A stretch of DNA of 64,000 bases from Arctopsyche grandis (Eukaryota > Arthropoda > Insecta > Trichoptera > Hydropsychidae). The DNA lies in assembly GCF_051622035.1 (NCBI RefSeq), contig NC_135356.1, forward strand, positions 12,510,079 to 12,574,078, read 5' to 3'. The translations under genes were made by a program, and so were the position numbers. Positions 10,796 to 22,875 of the stretch are shown one piece after another; within the stretch, counting starts at the first letter, position 1; each line of letters begins with the position of its first letter. The notes under the pieces were generated by a model. The model was not told where the DNA came from, did no database searches, and saw only the letters and a list, made by a program, of their open reading frames with translations.

Positions 10796-11069
10796 ATATT
10801 ATACATATGTAGGTGGGTAGGTAGTTTTTACCATTTTTTTTTTCATATTTTAATAGAAGTTAAAAAAACTTCTATTAAAAGAAAAACTTTTGTTATTATA
10901 TTCATACATTATATTATACTCGCGGTCGAATTATTTTCAAATACCTCTCAAACATATTTATATTTAATTGTTTAAATATGCTTGAGGTATTTGAAAAAAA
11001 TTCGACCGCAAGCGGATCAAACACAGGACCGACACATTTCTTTTATTTATTTTTTATTTGATAAATTAA

Positions 11070-11577
11070 GAGGGCTGTACACCCAAAACCTTAATTTTGT
11101 TGCCGTTCCTTTCTTCGATATATATATTGAGTAAATGTATAAACTGAGTGAATGCGACAATATATATCAATATATATTGAGTGAATGCGACAGTTGCGCT
11201 TCGACCAGATAAAACTTATTTCAAATCGACAAAATCGAGGTTTCGTATTATCCTATTTTCTCCTCCAAACTGGACCAATTTAAAAAAAAAAATCATCATC
11301 AGTATGAGAAAGATATTTTCTGCGCAACTATGCGCGTATTTTTTTAAAAATCGACCGTTAAATAAGCACGTTGGACTTATTTCGTGGGTGTAAAAAGGAG
11401 GCGATTTTATAGATGTTTGGCGGCTCCTAGCTCCTATAAAAAATAACTAATCAAAAAAATAAAACGATAGATGGTGGATATCGATAGCATATTAAAAAAT
11501 AATTTCTCTAGTTCCATAATTGAGGAAGGGAGAAGTGTAATACGTTTGTATGGACAAGGCGCTGGTGTCCAGCCCTC
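11070..11577. mobile_element. piggyBac-type MITE, about 505 bp family (P1), copy 1
   Basis: TTAA at 11066-11069 and 11578-11581, with TIR GAGGGCTGTACACC / GGTGTCCAGCCCTC. The right part shares the GGACAAGG...CCAGCCCTC end of the palindromic MITE at 3349-3643. Highly similar to 18065-18569; partial copy at 40233-40322. No transposase. Confidence 0.8.
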
Positions 11578-11581
11578 TTAA

Positions 11582-11680
11582 GCGAAATCCGAACGTTTTT
11601 TTTTTTGAACTCTAGCTTTGTAAATAGAGCTAAACCGCCCCGATTCCTGGAAAAAGCACGGTGTCTATCCGCAGTCCAAT
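11582..11680. repeat. Fragment of the tiny MULE-like MITE family
   Basis: Contains CTCTAGCTTTGTAAATAGAG and TTCCTGGAAAAAGCACG, as in the elements at 3683-3855 and 47494-47646. No boundaries resolved. Confidence 0.4.
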
Positions 11681-11703
11681 TATAACATTTCTCTGGATAC
11701 AAC

Positions 11704-11867
11704 CAGTGGCGGCTCGTGGGAATTCACAGTAGCGGGGCTGCAAAGATGAATCGGATTGTAGTAGCTTGTTGACCATACCGGTGACCGAATGCAAACAAAA
11801 ATAGCATGCATATGTTCTATACTGGGAGGGCTGCAGCCCCACAGCCCATATAGACGAGCCGCCACTG
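11704..11867. mobile_element. hAT MITE, CAGTGGCGGCTCGT family (H2), copy 1
   Basis: 164 bp with TIR CAGTGGCGGCTCGT / ACGAGCCGCCACTG and a perfect 8-bp TSD GATACAAC (11696-11703, 11868-11875). A longer relative lies at 26690-26915. Confidence 0.9.
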
Positions 11868-12063
11868 GATACAACACTCATTAACTTAAAATAATCAATA
11901 AAAATTAATATTGGCAATCATTACAAAATGTTTAAAAGTCAGCTAAATAAAAATATAAAAGAGCCTTGTAAGAAAATATAACATTTTGAGAGTGTTTGAC
12001 AAAAGAGAGAGAACAAAAGAATTTTGTCAAAAAAGAGAATATGTTGAAAAGAGACCCTAATGG

Positions 12064-12829
12064 TAGGGTTGCCATACCGTATATACGGGACATGTCCCGT
12101 ATTTCATTACTCGGTCCCGTATTACAATTTGTCCCGTATTTGTCCCGTTTTCTCCCTAAACTTTTCTTCAAAAACAGACTGTCGATTTCTTTAACACTGC
12201 TGTGGAATACATTGATAAGTGGTCCCAATCATTAAAAAAATGTAATGCTTTCGATTGGATGACTCTCAAGCAAGTTCCTGAATGGGGGGAAATAGAACGA
12301 ACCGTTGAATATTTGCAAGTAAGGAACATCGATGTTGGAAACAATGAGCTTCTTTTCAACCAGTTCGTATATTTAAAAGATTATTTAAATAAAAATAATA
12401 CCAACGAAAACTGGGAGACAACGCTGAAATTGAGTATGGAAGAGAAATGGCTGAAGTTTTTTAGAGATACCAAGCATATTGAACATAAGTCATGTTTAAT
12501 AAAACTACGTGAGTATATACATATTTGCCATTCCAGCCCACAATGCCAATGTGGAGAGAATATTTTCCCTGATGTCAACACAATGGTCGGATGAAAGAAA
12601 TAAGCTGGCAGTTGAGACAGTTGAGTAATTTTGGTTTGCCAGTATAATTTTTAAATGACTTGCACCCAATTTTATCATCATGTAAAAGAGGAAAACGATT
12701 TAATTAAAAAAGTTAAATCATCGTAAAGTTAATTTTTTACAATAAACTATAACCTACCTACTTTTCCATGTTTTATTTATGTAGCACTTAAATGTCCCGT
12801 ATCAATGCTTGACAATTATGGCAACCCTA
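12064..12829 (+). mobile_element. hAT element with transposase C-terminal remnant (family H3)
   Basis: TIR TAGGGTTGCCATAC / GGCAACCCTA with 8-bp flanks CCTAATGG / GCTAATGG (7 of 8). The left end repeats TGTCCCGTATTT motifs. An ORF at 12202-12594 (130 aa) leads, after a frame change near 12540, into a short frame reading AHNANVERIFSLMSTQWSDE and ending at a stop at 12625. NANVERIFS followed by RNKL is the hallmark of the hAT dimerisation domain. The frame change marks it as a pseudogene. Confidence 0.85.
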
Positions 12830-12837
12830 GCTAATGG

Positions 12838-13412
12838 TAATCCATTTTTTTCTAGGGGCGCTCAGAAAAAAATGCCCGAGGGCGCCATGGGGTGTAAGGC
12901 TGTCACCGAATTTATGTAGGTACGCCACTGGATAACGTTAGTGAATGGTGGAGTAGGGGAAAATTTGGCTATCGCTTGTAGTAGTATCTCGGAGTTGGAG
13001 TGGTTCGCTATTGATCTCCGTTTTGTCAGAGCTCGTACTCAATTCTCATTTCATTTTATAAAAAACTAAGAAAACCTGCCGATAAGGATGCTCTAGGGTT
13101 CCATAATATGATTTTATTGTCGACGATATTTATAAACACGGTCAGGACTTAATTTTTTTATTATTATTATTAATAATACACGTCTTTTGCATCCCTAACC
13201 TATTAGCTTTACATAACCAAATACACAAAACAGAGTGTCGATCAACATCTGTACAAATAATGAATTCTATGTATTTTGTGCAATCAGTGATAGCCGAAGT
13301 ATGTACATGCATTCTCAAAAGATATCTAAGAATGTATCTTAATACATAATATAAATTAATAATTAAACCAGTCGAAACTGAATGTGGAAGGGTACGTTTA
13401 AGAGATTAATAA
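12838..13412. other. Intergenic with small transposon-end fragments
   Basis: A fragment at about 12850-12935 (GGGGCGCTCAG ... ACGCCACTG) resembles decayed hAT ends. The rest is AT-rich and unrecognised. Confidence 0.35.
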
Positions 13413-13682
13413 TTTGATTTTGATTTTGATTTCAAATACATATTATGTAGGTCTATTATAATAGCTACTAATAAGGATTGTAAATAGGCTTTTGACCTCT
13501 TTTTCATTTAATGCTGTACATTAACATTAGAATAATATAATACTATGATTACTAACCAAATTAAATTAAATTTTAAAATAGAAAATGATCAGCAGATCAG
13601 TAGCTATTAAAATAGATATACGATGTATTGTGAACATAATTTTGTAATAATAAAAAGCATTTAAAAATCAAAAAAAAAAATA
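13413..13682 (+). repeat. Non-LTR retrotransposon 3' end copy (jockey-like family J1)
   Basis: Matches, in reverse orientation, the 3' UTR of the jockey-like element at 55907-56593, ending in AAAGCATTTAAAAATC plus A-rich tail. It begins with three GATTTT units, the reverse complement of that family's own 3' tail. A related but diverged segment continues at about 13700-13930 in the opposite orientation. Confidence 0.6.
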
Positions 13683-14244
13683 ATAGCTACTAATAATGAT
13701 GATAGCTCCTACTAATAATGATCATTGGGGCCAATGATCATTATCTATCATATTTAACACATTATTTTTCATGTTACTATTTATTACATATCTAATTTTA
13801 ATAATAGTGTTTACAGCGTAATGGAAAAAAATGTCAAAAACATATTTACAACTCTTATTAATGTTCATATGTATTATTTTTAACTAAAGACTTTTAGTCG
13901 ACAGTTTAAAGTAATCTGTGTTTATATCCAAAATTTATTTATAATAAACATTTTCCAGATTATTTAAAGGATCAATTCTTTCTATGTGCATGTACACCTA
14001 TACAAATTATGTGTCTCTTGAAATTAAATATGTTAAAAACGTTTGAATTTTGCTTTTACGATTGTTTACTCAGATCCCTTCCAAAATATGTACATATTAT
14101 ATAATGATAAGAGATCATACAGACACGTAGAATACAAGTATATATGTATGTGCGCGAAAACACGTGTCATTTCCTACAATACTAAAAAAAATATATATAA
14201 TGTAAGATAAAAATATGTAATATAAATAAAAAGTACACTAATAA

Positions 14245-15165
14245 CACTGTTCGACAAATGACGACTTTTAAAATGTTACAGAGACGGGATATGACTTTTA
14301 TTTTAGATCTATGCCCAGTGAACACGAATCTGGTAATAAAAAGTGTTGATTGGCTCGAGATTCGGAGATATATGTGTTTTTTAAATCACGCGATTTTTCT
14401 ATATCTTGGTGTTGTTCGGTCGATTTCTCAAAATCTGGTAATTTTCTGTTCAAAATGAATATTGGAATCTACAGTCGGGTATTTTATCTTTCATTTGTAG
14501 TACTTTTCAGCTTTTAAATATCTCTAAGTAGTCGTCCAGTTCAAATCTTTGTTATTAATCCACAAGAATAGTCGAAATATGATTTTTCTAACTGGAATTT
14601 TATTTAATTCTCTTATAAAGATAATTTAATATATTATCCCTATTAATTCAATTCAGATTCGTGTAAATACGAGTAAACACTAGTACGAGCTTTTTGCTCG
14701 CAATTTTACCGATTTATAGTTCAGCACACTTCCAGTTAACCCTTTTAAACGAAAACAAAAAATAGTGTGGTCAGAACACTATTCTAATAAACATGTTTCA
14801 ATAGAAAATACTCAATATAATATAGTATTAACAGTGAGAAAAAATCCCAAGTGAAAATACGTAATTTTGACTTTTGATTTTAACTGGACGACTACTTAGA
14901 GAGATTTGAAAGCTGAAAAGTACTACAAATGAAAGATAAAATACCCGACTGTAGATTCCAATATTCATTTTGAACAGAAAATCAACAGATTTTGAGAAAT
15001 CGACCGAACAACACCAAGATATAGAAAAATCGCGCGATTTAAAAAACACATATCTCCGAATCTCGAGCCAATCAACACTTTTTATTACCAGATTCGTGTT
15101 CACTGGGCATAGATCTATAAGAAAAGTCATATCTCGTCTCTGAAACATTTTTCGTGTCGAACAGT
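14245..15165. mobile_element. Foldback element with about 300-bp inverted arms (family F1), copy 1
   Basis: Outer ends ACTGTTCGACA / TGTCGAACAGT are inverted. Arms containing AACACGAATCTGGTAATAAA and TTGGCTCGAGATTCGGAGAT are present in both orientations (about 14250-14550 and 14860-15165). The ORFs in the two arms are mirror copies and are not genes. A second copy is nested in the MITE at 31290-32526. Confidence 0.75.
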
Positions 15166-15759
15166 TTAATTAATCAGAGGCTCGTTGATACATAATCGTA
15201 TCAAATTTCATCTAAACTACATACATATTATATGTATATACAAAAACTACATCCAGTTCGGTTTTCTAAATCTTAAATTGATGTTTCACTTGATGCAGTT
15301 TTTATGCTATTAAATATAAAAAAAAACTATGACTAAAATATCACATCTGGTTAACAGATAAAGCATTATGTTTATGCTATACATATGTACATATATGGAA
15401 TACATCATTACAATTCAGACACAAACACGACATTTTGTTACACGATCAAAAGGAATTTCGAGATGAATGAAAGATTAGACTATTATTTATTGGAGAACTA
15501 AGTAACATCTATTATTTATTGGAGTACTAAGTAAGATCAATCAATATAAACTACTCTGCAAAGTGAACATCAATCTAATATAATATATGCATATTAAAAA
15601 TGTGTAGAATAGTTTGAAATAATATCACAAATCAATAATAAATTATACCATGTGAAATGTTTTTAATGGAAACATCCTAATCACAATACATGAAAAATAT
15701 AGATAGCCTAAAAATTACTTATTATTATAATACTTATTGTGTTAGAAGAGCTTTCTTGG
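15166..15759. other. Intergenic AT-rich stretch, nothing recognised
   Basis: Short simple repeats only (for example ATTATTTATTGGAGNACTAAGTA twice near 15480-15535). No gene. Confidence 0.4.
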
Positions 15760-15767
15760 CTCTAATG

Positions 15768-16537
15768 CAGTGCTTCCCAATTACTTTCATGTCACGACCC
15801 CCTAAATTTGAAATAATTAATTCCCGGCCCCTAAAAAAAAAATGTTCTCTTTAAAAGGTTTATTTGTCAGTAATTATTACAATTATAATACACATATTTA
15901 TATTCAGTAAAAATTTATAGGAACTTGCTTAAAATCATTTTTCTAATATAAAATCTATACACACATGAAACAATTTAATGCGATAGATGAGGTCGCATGT
16001 TTTTACATAACAAATCGATATCGGGTTCAATGTCAGAAATGCTAACTCGCAAAGCATCTTCCAAAGTCTCCGTGGAAAGGCATGACCTTTGCTTATTTTT
16101 TAATATAAGTAATGACGAAAATGCTGTTTCGCATACGTACGTAGTCGCGAAAGGAATAAGAGTTACCAGGGCTTCTTTTCCAATAGCAGGATATTCTTGC
16201 TGTCGCCTTAACCAAAATTCTGAAATACTTTTTTCATTAAATTCCACTTCAAGCAAATTATCCGATCTGATATCGATCAACTCTTCTTGGGCTGTCCACG
16301 TAATATGATCATATTTTAAGGACTTGGCAAATGGTGTTCTTATCCAATTGTTCCTTTCATCCTCATTCAAGTTTGGGAAATATTTCCTTAAATATAATAT
16401 ATACATTCCCTAAATATGTAATGTGGAAAAATATTCATAAATTAATATTTGTACTTTCTATTGAATATTTTCGCGGCCCCCGCGAGAAATCCTACGGCCC
16501 CCCAGCGGGTCGCGACCCCCCAATTTGGGAAGCACTG
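15768..16537 (-). mobile_element. hAT element, ZBED/SCAND3-type transposase remnant (family H4)
   Basis: 770 bp with TIR CAGTGCTTCCCAA / TTGGGAAGCACTG and 8-bp flanks CTCTAATG (15760-15767) / ATCTAATG (16538-16545). The minus-strand ORF 15975-16406 (143 aa) carries the hAT dimerisation region: YPAIGKEALVTLIPFATTYV, then CETAFSSLLILKNKQRSCL and ALRVSISDIEPDIDLL. This is the C-terminal part of ZBED5/SCAND3-like transposases. The catalytic N-terminal two-thirds are missing, so the copy is non-autonomous. Confidence 0.9.
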
Positions 16538-16707
16538 ATCTAATGGGATGTACTGTGTTACATACATTCGTTTCTGATACAGGCTACCCCGGTAATGTAT
16601 CGTTTTAGCGGCTAAAAAAAATCAAATCAAAGAGCCGGCACACTATTTTCGTGCCGTCATAGATATGCCTAAATTTCCATCTGCATGATTGTTGTGTTAA
16701 TTTTGTA

Positions 16708-16935
16708 TTTGATTTTGATTTTGATTTCAAATACATATTATGTAGGTCTATTATAATAGCTACTAATAAGGATTGTAAATCGGTTTTGAGCTCTTTTTCC
16801 TATTATGCTGTAAATTAACATTATAATAATATAATACTATGATTACTAACCAAATTAAATTAAATTGTAAAATAGAAAATGATCAGCAGATCAGTAGCTA
16901 TTAAAATAGATATAAGATGTATTGTGCACATAATT
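16708..16935 (+). repeat. Jockey-like J1 3' end copy, truncated
   Basis: Very similar to 13413-13640, including the same GATTTT-repeat start and the GTAGGTCTATTATAATAGC segment, but it lacks the final 30-40 bp and tail. Confidence 0.6.
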
Positions 16936-17181
16936 TCTATTTAACAACTGTTTTAATTAAGTTTTGTACTCTTTAAAATTTATGCTCAATAATTTAATAC
17001 TCATTCACAGAGCCCGTCACCTGTCCGCGATGAACGCAGCCTATGGGACAATGTGTTTTGAATTTGTTAAGTAAACATTGTTTTTTTAAAGGTAGGTACT
17101 TATAATCTTTGACAGCAAACTATTCTTGTACTCACAATACACTTTAAATACTATATTTTGATTAATTTCCCTAGTGTAAGA

Positions 17182-20100
17182 ATGAAGTGCGGTGCATTTC
17201 TGAAATGGCTGTCGCTGATAAGTGTGGAGCCCATCATGTTTCTGTACATGATGGCTTTTACGATCACGTCTGTTGTAGAGCAAGCTTTCTTCATCAACAA
17301 AGCGTGCACAGTGAATCATGGACATGGATCTGAAATTTGTGATAACTTGTCTAATTCTACAAACGCCGCCATCAACAATCAAGTTCAAGTTAGTTCATGC
17401 CAATAAACAAGCAAATCCAAAACATTCTGCTCTAATGCAACTCAAATACCAAATTTTCATTTCAGAAAACAATTTCTACGTTTATTCAGTGGAATAACAT
17501 AGCGGGTCATGTTGTGCCAATAATATTAGCGTTGTTTCTTGGCGCATGGAGCGATAAAAGAGGAAGAAAGGGGATTTTGATTGCTGGACTCGTGGGAAAA
17601 CTTTGGTACTCGGTGTTCATAATCATCATTGCTTCCCAAAGTAAACAATTATTTTATTTGTATCATCTCGTACATGCATATCTATAATGTACTGAATTGA
17701 TTGCTTGGTTGGGAACGTTTATAATGATATCAGTTGAATATATTGTTTTGAGCGGCGCGTTTGCGATGTGTCATATGAATGCGCAAATTTTTGTAGTTTT
17801 ATTGTTTTCAGAAGCTTGCTGTTGGATGTAACCTGAAACTTACTGATCAAATTGATAGTTTCTAAACAGTTAAAAATAATATATGTAGTTGATTTGTTAC
17901 AATTTATGATTTGTTTAGTTCAATTGCTCGGAATGGAAATTAATGAATGTGTGTTGGAGATTAATGAATGTGTGGCCTTTATCCGACAGTGTTATATACT
18001 TATATCTAGGGAGATTTTAAACAATTGTCTATGCAGAATAGTGACGTCCCTAGACTGCCCTTAAGAGGGCTGTACACCCAAAACCTTAATTTTGTTGCCG
18101 TTCCTTTCTTTGATATATATATTGAGTGAATGTGACAATATATATATCAATAAATATATTGAGTAAATGGGACAGTTGCGCTTCGACCAGATAAAACGTA
18201 TTTTAAATCGACAAAATCGAGGTTTCGTATTCTCCTATTTTCTCCTACGAAACTGAACCAATTTTTAAAAAAATTTCATCATCAGTATGAGAAAGATATT
18301 TTCTGTGCAACTATGGGCGTATTTTTTTAAAATCGACCGTTAAATAAGCACACTGGACTCTTTTCGTGGGTGTAAAAAAGAGGCGATTTTATAGATGTTT
18401 GGCGGCTCCTAGCTCCTATAAAAAATAACCAATCAAAAAAATAAAACGATAAATGCATCCCAATGGTGGATATCCATAGCATATTAAAAAACAATTTCTC
18501 TAGTGCCATAACTGAGGAAGGGAGAAGTGCAATACGTTTGTATGGACAAGGCGCTGGTGTCCAGCCTTCTTAAGCGAAATCCGAAATGCCACCCCTAATA
18601 ACACTAATAAACAAACGAAAAAATAATCATATTTATAATATAAAAGTTAGATACAGGTTTTTCAATCCAAATTGACATTGAAAAGGGGTAAATTTGAAAT
18701 GAAAAAGGGTCGATTGCAATGAAAAACCGGTATTATGAATTACTTTTTTCATATCAAATGTTTTACTGAAAATAATTGGATGAACTCACTTAAATCACAA
18801 AAAGGGGAAGGGGGGGGGGGGGTTCAATTTTTGAAAGACAAATTATTTATTAATAAAATAATTACAATTATTTTTGAAAATTTTCACTGCCTTACTTGCC
18901 TATGTTCACAGGCGACCCTGAAGCAGAATTATATATTCAAAGTAACTTCAATCATTTTTTATAACTTTCTTCCGTCTACATATTTGTATTCCACTATTAA
19001 GTCAATAATTCTCTCTGGATTTAAGGATTTTATACACATAAGCATCTACATACATCTTGCTTACATTTGAGTCTATAAAACATCAACCAATAGCTTTTTA
19101 CTGCATATTATACCTATAATGTTTACACTCGCAAAAGCGGAAATTTATCTATATATAATGTAAATGTTCAATGTTGACTTGTTCTCCGTCTCATATGGGA
19201 ACTTGGAATAGTTTATATTTTATATTTATTATTATATTTTATTAAATTGCGTTACGCAATACTATGTTATATATTTTTTATGTATTTTAATGCCAAATTT
19301 TAGAAACATGGCCTTTAGAATACGTCATATACATTGCCACAATTCCAAGCGCCTTGACCGGAGCTGATGTTGCTATATTTGCAGCAGCATTCTCATACAT
19401 ATCAGATATAACGACTTCGATTAATAGAACAATGAGAGTAGCCATTTTAGATGTATGCTATTTAAGTACCTTTCCAACCGGAGTTGCACTCGGTATATAT
19501 ATATTTTATTATAATATATTACGCATCATAGTAAATGCTATATTGTTAAATTGAAGCAATCCAGTAAACAAAACCATATATATAATACATCTTTATTTTA
19601 TATTTCTAGGTAATTATCTATTCCACCAAGTGTTTAATAAATCATATTCGGATTTGTTTGCTATTAATGCCAGTTTTTTGTTTATCGCCATAATTTATTC
19701 GGCGATCAATCTAAAATGGAAGACAACAGAGAAGCACCAATCTATGTCTGAAGCTGGTGTACACAATTTTTTTGCCGATTTCTTTGACAAGAATCATGCA
19801 GTGAGCTCGTTTCGAGCTTTAACCAAAGAGCGACCACATCACAGACGTGCCTACTTGCTGATTATGATGATCAGCATGGCACTGTATACTTTCCAACGGG
19901 GTAAATTATCACTGATAAGCAATTGCAAATATCTTGGGAACGAACCTCATGTATCAATTGCTTGTAGATGAGAAGCCAATGCTGTTTCTGTACACCATTA
20001 AAGTGTTCGGTTGGGACGCAAACATATATTCAAACTTTAAAACATTCCAAAGCACAGCCTACGTTATAATGATGCTCATTGCGATGCCGTTGATGTCTAG

Positions 20101-20309
20101 AGTACTGAATTGGAGAGATACGGTAATTTAGCATACAGGGTTGGATGGAAACAATTGGCATGATACAATTAAAAACTCAATTGAAAAGTAAATATGTATT
20201 AAACTTACTAAATAAAACCAAACTATGTACCATTATGCGCATGCTGATAAATCAAGCGAGCTAGAAGACCTAGCAAAGTATCAACGTCTCCGAAACGAGA
20301 TATGACATG

Positions 20310-20395
<86 letters not shown>

Positions 20396-22875
20396 TAACC
20401 GTTTTTCATATGTATGCGTGGTAAACGGAACATTTTCGACTTTTTAACATTCGGTGTGGTGACAGTCACACGTTGAAAAGTATCTATAAAAAAACACGTA
20501 CCATGTACCAATCAGTGTGTTTTCACCCGTATTCTAGTTGTGTTCCATCCAATTGGAACCAAATAACTCTATAATATCTTTTTTCCCATGCAGAAATTCC
20601 ACAAAATTCAGTGATGTTGAGGAAAAATCGTGCGCATTGTTAGTCCGATAACATTTTAAGGTTTAGCTAGTACTTTTCAATTAGTGTTCATTTTAAATAA
20701 CCATGTAATTGTTTCCACAACTAGTATGTATATTAATACCGTAGTCTATTTAAATTATTAATGAAAATTTGTTGCATTTATTTAGATAATAGTGATGATT
20801 GGTTCTGTGTCTCACGCTGGAGGACGGTTTTTTTTCGCATTTGCAAAACAATCTTGGTTTTTCTACATCGGTGCAGTGGTCGCCTCGTTGGGACCTTGTG
20901 TAGCTCCTGTAATCCGTTCGATGACTTCCAAAACAGTTCCATTGGAAGAAAGAGGTCAGATATGATATCATAAATATATTTAATATTATTTTCAATATAC
21001 AAATCAACAAAATAACAAGATGGGGGAAACGCTAGTCGTTAACCAGTCGGTCAGAGGTAACGTTTACATTTTACATTTTAAATCTATGCTATTATAACAT
21101 GGTCTACAAGCTTCTTCTCATGAGGTGCCAAAAGTATTGGAGGATCCTTTTAATCAGGACTGTGGAGTCGGATCAAAATTTACCGACTCTGGCTTTATTT
21201 TATGATTTAACTACGACTCCGACCTCAACTTGAACGATTTTAGTAAGATCGACATTTCTTGCCAACGTGTAAAACTGCGCGCCCTAGGGCTTCGCCCTCG
21301 GCGTTCCTTAGGGCTCCGCCCCCGACGTCTGCGCTTCCTAGGCTTCACCATCACATCAACTTTATATCTCATCTTCTGCTTCACAGTCCATGTTTGTATA
21401 CGAATAGTTTTGAATATGCTTTTTTCCAAAATCAAATTTGTACATTTTTTAAACTTATCTTTACCATAATACACAAAATGATCCCAAGATGATTTTAAAC
21501 ACGCATAAGCGTGGACCCAATGTCGCCCAAGCTACTATTATTGCAATAGAATATTAATTATTCATGTTGAATCGAACAAATAGTAGCAGATTATACCGAT
21601 TACCTTACTCGATCATCGGAGTATGAAATAAGTTGCGAAATGAAGAAGTGGGAGAGTGCAATTCCACACAATTCATTCAAAAGCTTTTATATAGACAGTC
21701 AATATCTGATCCAGTATGTAAAGTGATATTTTTTAACACAAGATTGGATATTGAGATCCAAAAAACAATGCAAGTTGGCTTGAAAATTTCTTGATCTACT
21801 TTTTTTCTTTCCAATTCAGACAATTTCAGTTCTTCTGAATAAAAATCTTTTAAAACAAATCTAGAATAAACGCTCTAGAAAACATTTGTGTCTTTGTTTA
21901 CTAACTGGTAGCAATTCTTAACCCTTTGCCCGCGGCAATAAATATAGCGAACAAGCCCTGTACGCGGCACCTTTTTCGCGAATTTGCAATCGAGTTTTTG
22001 ACCCTAAATACAGATTTTAATATTTACTCAAGTAACCAGATATGTTAATTAACACATAAAGTATTATTTTAAACAATAAAATACATAATATATCTCGTAG
22101 TTTTGGCTTAATTGTCAAACAATCATTCTTCATAATTGTATGAAGATGTGACGTCACATAAACGAGGTTTCAGTATGGTTCCACAAAAAACTAATTTTTG
22201 ACTGGTGTATATTCATTTTAAGCAAATTGAATAGATGGCATTCAACTCTCAGTAATATATTCAACCTATTTTAAACCTTAAAACAGTTGAAATAGGCGCA
22301 TATAAGCCTCAAAATCCCGTGCAAAGTTCAAAAATTCTATGGAAGATAGCCGCGCTACAGACTTGTCGCCCAAAGCTTCCATAGAAGACGGCCGCAGGCA
22401 AACGGTTAATAATGTATCAAGGTTTTCATTTAAATTTAAAACTTAAGTAGTCCGTAACTATACTGACAAACAGCTATGTCACCGCTGACTCTTTTCGGCC
22501 GACTTAAATGTCTTGAATAAACCATTTAAATTTTACAGGAAAAGTGTTCGCTCTGCTGTCTGTTTGCGACAATGCAGTTGCTTTATTCTCATCAATCCTC
22601 TACTCTCAATTATATAATGCGACTTTAGACACGGAGTATCCAAATGCTATATTCTTTTTGACCATCGCCTCGCAATTCACTGTCCTGTTACTCATATCGT
22701 AAGTAAAAACTTACGAGGCATACTAAATTACACTGATCTTAATTATTGTAACATTTACTACATGTGTCGTTTTATTTATAGATGCGTGCATATATCGCTT
22801 GGATCCGAACCTATGGAAAAATATTCAGACGAGACAGTTAATGTGAGGAGTGAACTCATCGAAGGGGAAAGTTGA
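17182..22875 (+). CDS. SLC46-family major-facilitator transporter (proton-coupled folate transporter-like)
   Basis: Eight exons: 17182-17388, 17466-17640, 19304-19492, 19610-19900, 19968-20122, 20786-20954, 22539-22698 and 22782-22875. They total 1440 nt, 479 aa plus stop, and all GT/AG phases agree. The N-terminus reads FLKWLSLISVEPIMFLYMM then VVEQAFFINKAC, the usual start of insect SLC46 proteins. The major-facilitator loop motif GAWSDKRGRKG follows transmembrane segment 2. Later come SALTGADVAIFAAAFSYISD, DVCYLSTFPTGVALGNY, NFKTFQSTAYVIMMLIAMP and LLSVCDNAVALFSSILYSQL, all SLC46 hallmarks, and about 12 membrane segments are expected. Family members move folates or other small solutes across plasma or lysosomal membranes; the substrate here is unknown. 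The start ATG is chosen because homologues begin just before segment 1. An AG at 17172-17173 suggests an upstream non-coding exon. AATAAA lies at 22995-23000. Introns hold MITEs at 18065-18569 and 21922-22405 and a (TA)n tract. Confidence 0.95.
18065..18569. mobile_element. piggyBac-type MITE P1, copy 2 (intron 2 of the SLC46 gene)
   Basis: TTAA at 18061-18064 and 18570-18573, the same TIR as 11070-11577 and high similarity along the whole length. It contains the same ATCGACAAAATCGAGGTTTC segment. Confidence 0.8.
18574..19303. other. Remainder of SLC46 intron 2
   Basis: No gene. A run of about 12 G lies near 18811-18822. The ORF at 18735-19070 has no recognisable domain and lies inside the intron. 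Confidence 0.5.
20310..20395. repeat. (TA)n microsatellite in SLC46 intron 5
   Basis: About 85 bp of pure TA dinucleotide. Confidence 0.95.
21262..21365. other. GC-rich patch in SLC46 intron 6
   Basis: About 100 bp of markedly GC-rich sequence (GGGCTTCGCCCTCGGCG, then GGGCTCCGCCCCCGAC, a near-repeat) in an AT-rich intron. Probably a fragment of a transposon end; no boundaries seen. Confidence 0.4.
21922..22405. mobile_element. piggyBac-type MITE, CCCTTTGCCCGCGGC family (P2), copy 1
   Basis: 484 bp flanked by TTAA (21918-21921, 22406-22409). TIR CCCTTTGCCCGCGGC / GCCGCAGGCAAACGG. It lies in SLC46 intron 6. A second, interrupted copy in the opposite orientation is at 31290-32526. Confidence 0.85.

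Larger units (their letters stand above)
9090..11065. repeat. Dispersed repeat R1 split by two insertions
   Basis: R1 sequence runs 9090-9272, 10338-10411 and 10796-11065. The gaps are filled by a hAT element (9273-10337) and a solo-LTR candidate (10412-10795). Comparison with the uninterrupted copy at 4920-5410 supports the interruption points. Confidence 0.65.

Noticed and set aside
12511-12538. Short intron joining the two hAT frames
   Set aside because: About 28 bp is too short for a spliceosomal intron; a frameshift in a decayed transposase is simpler.
14258-15148. Pair of similar ORFs in opposite orientation (also 31569-31906)
   Set aside because: They are the two arms of foldback element F1, non-coding in origin.
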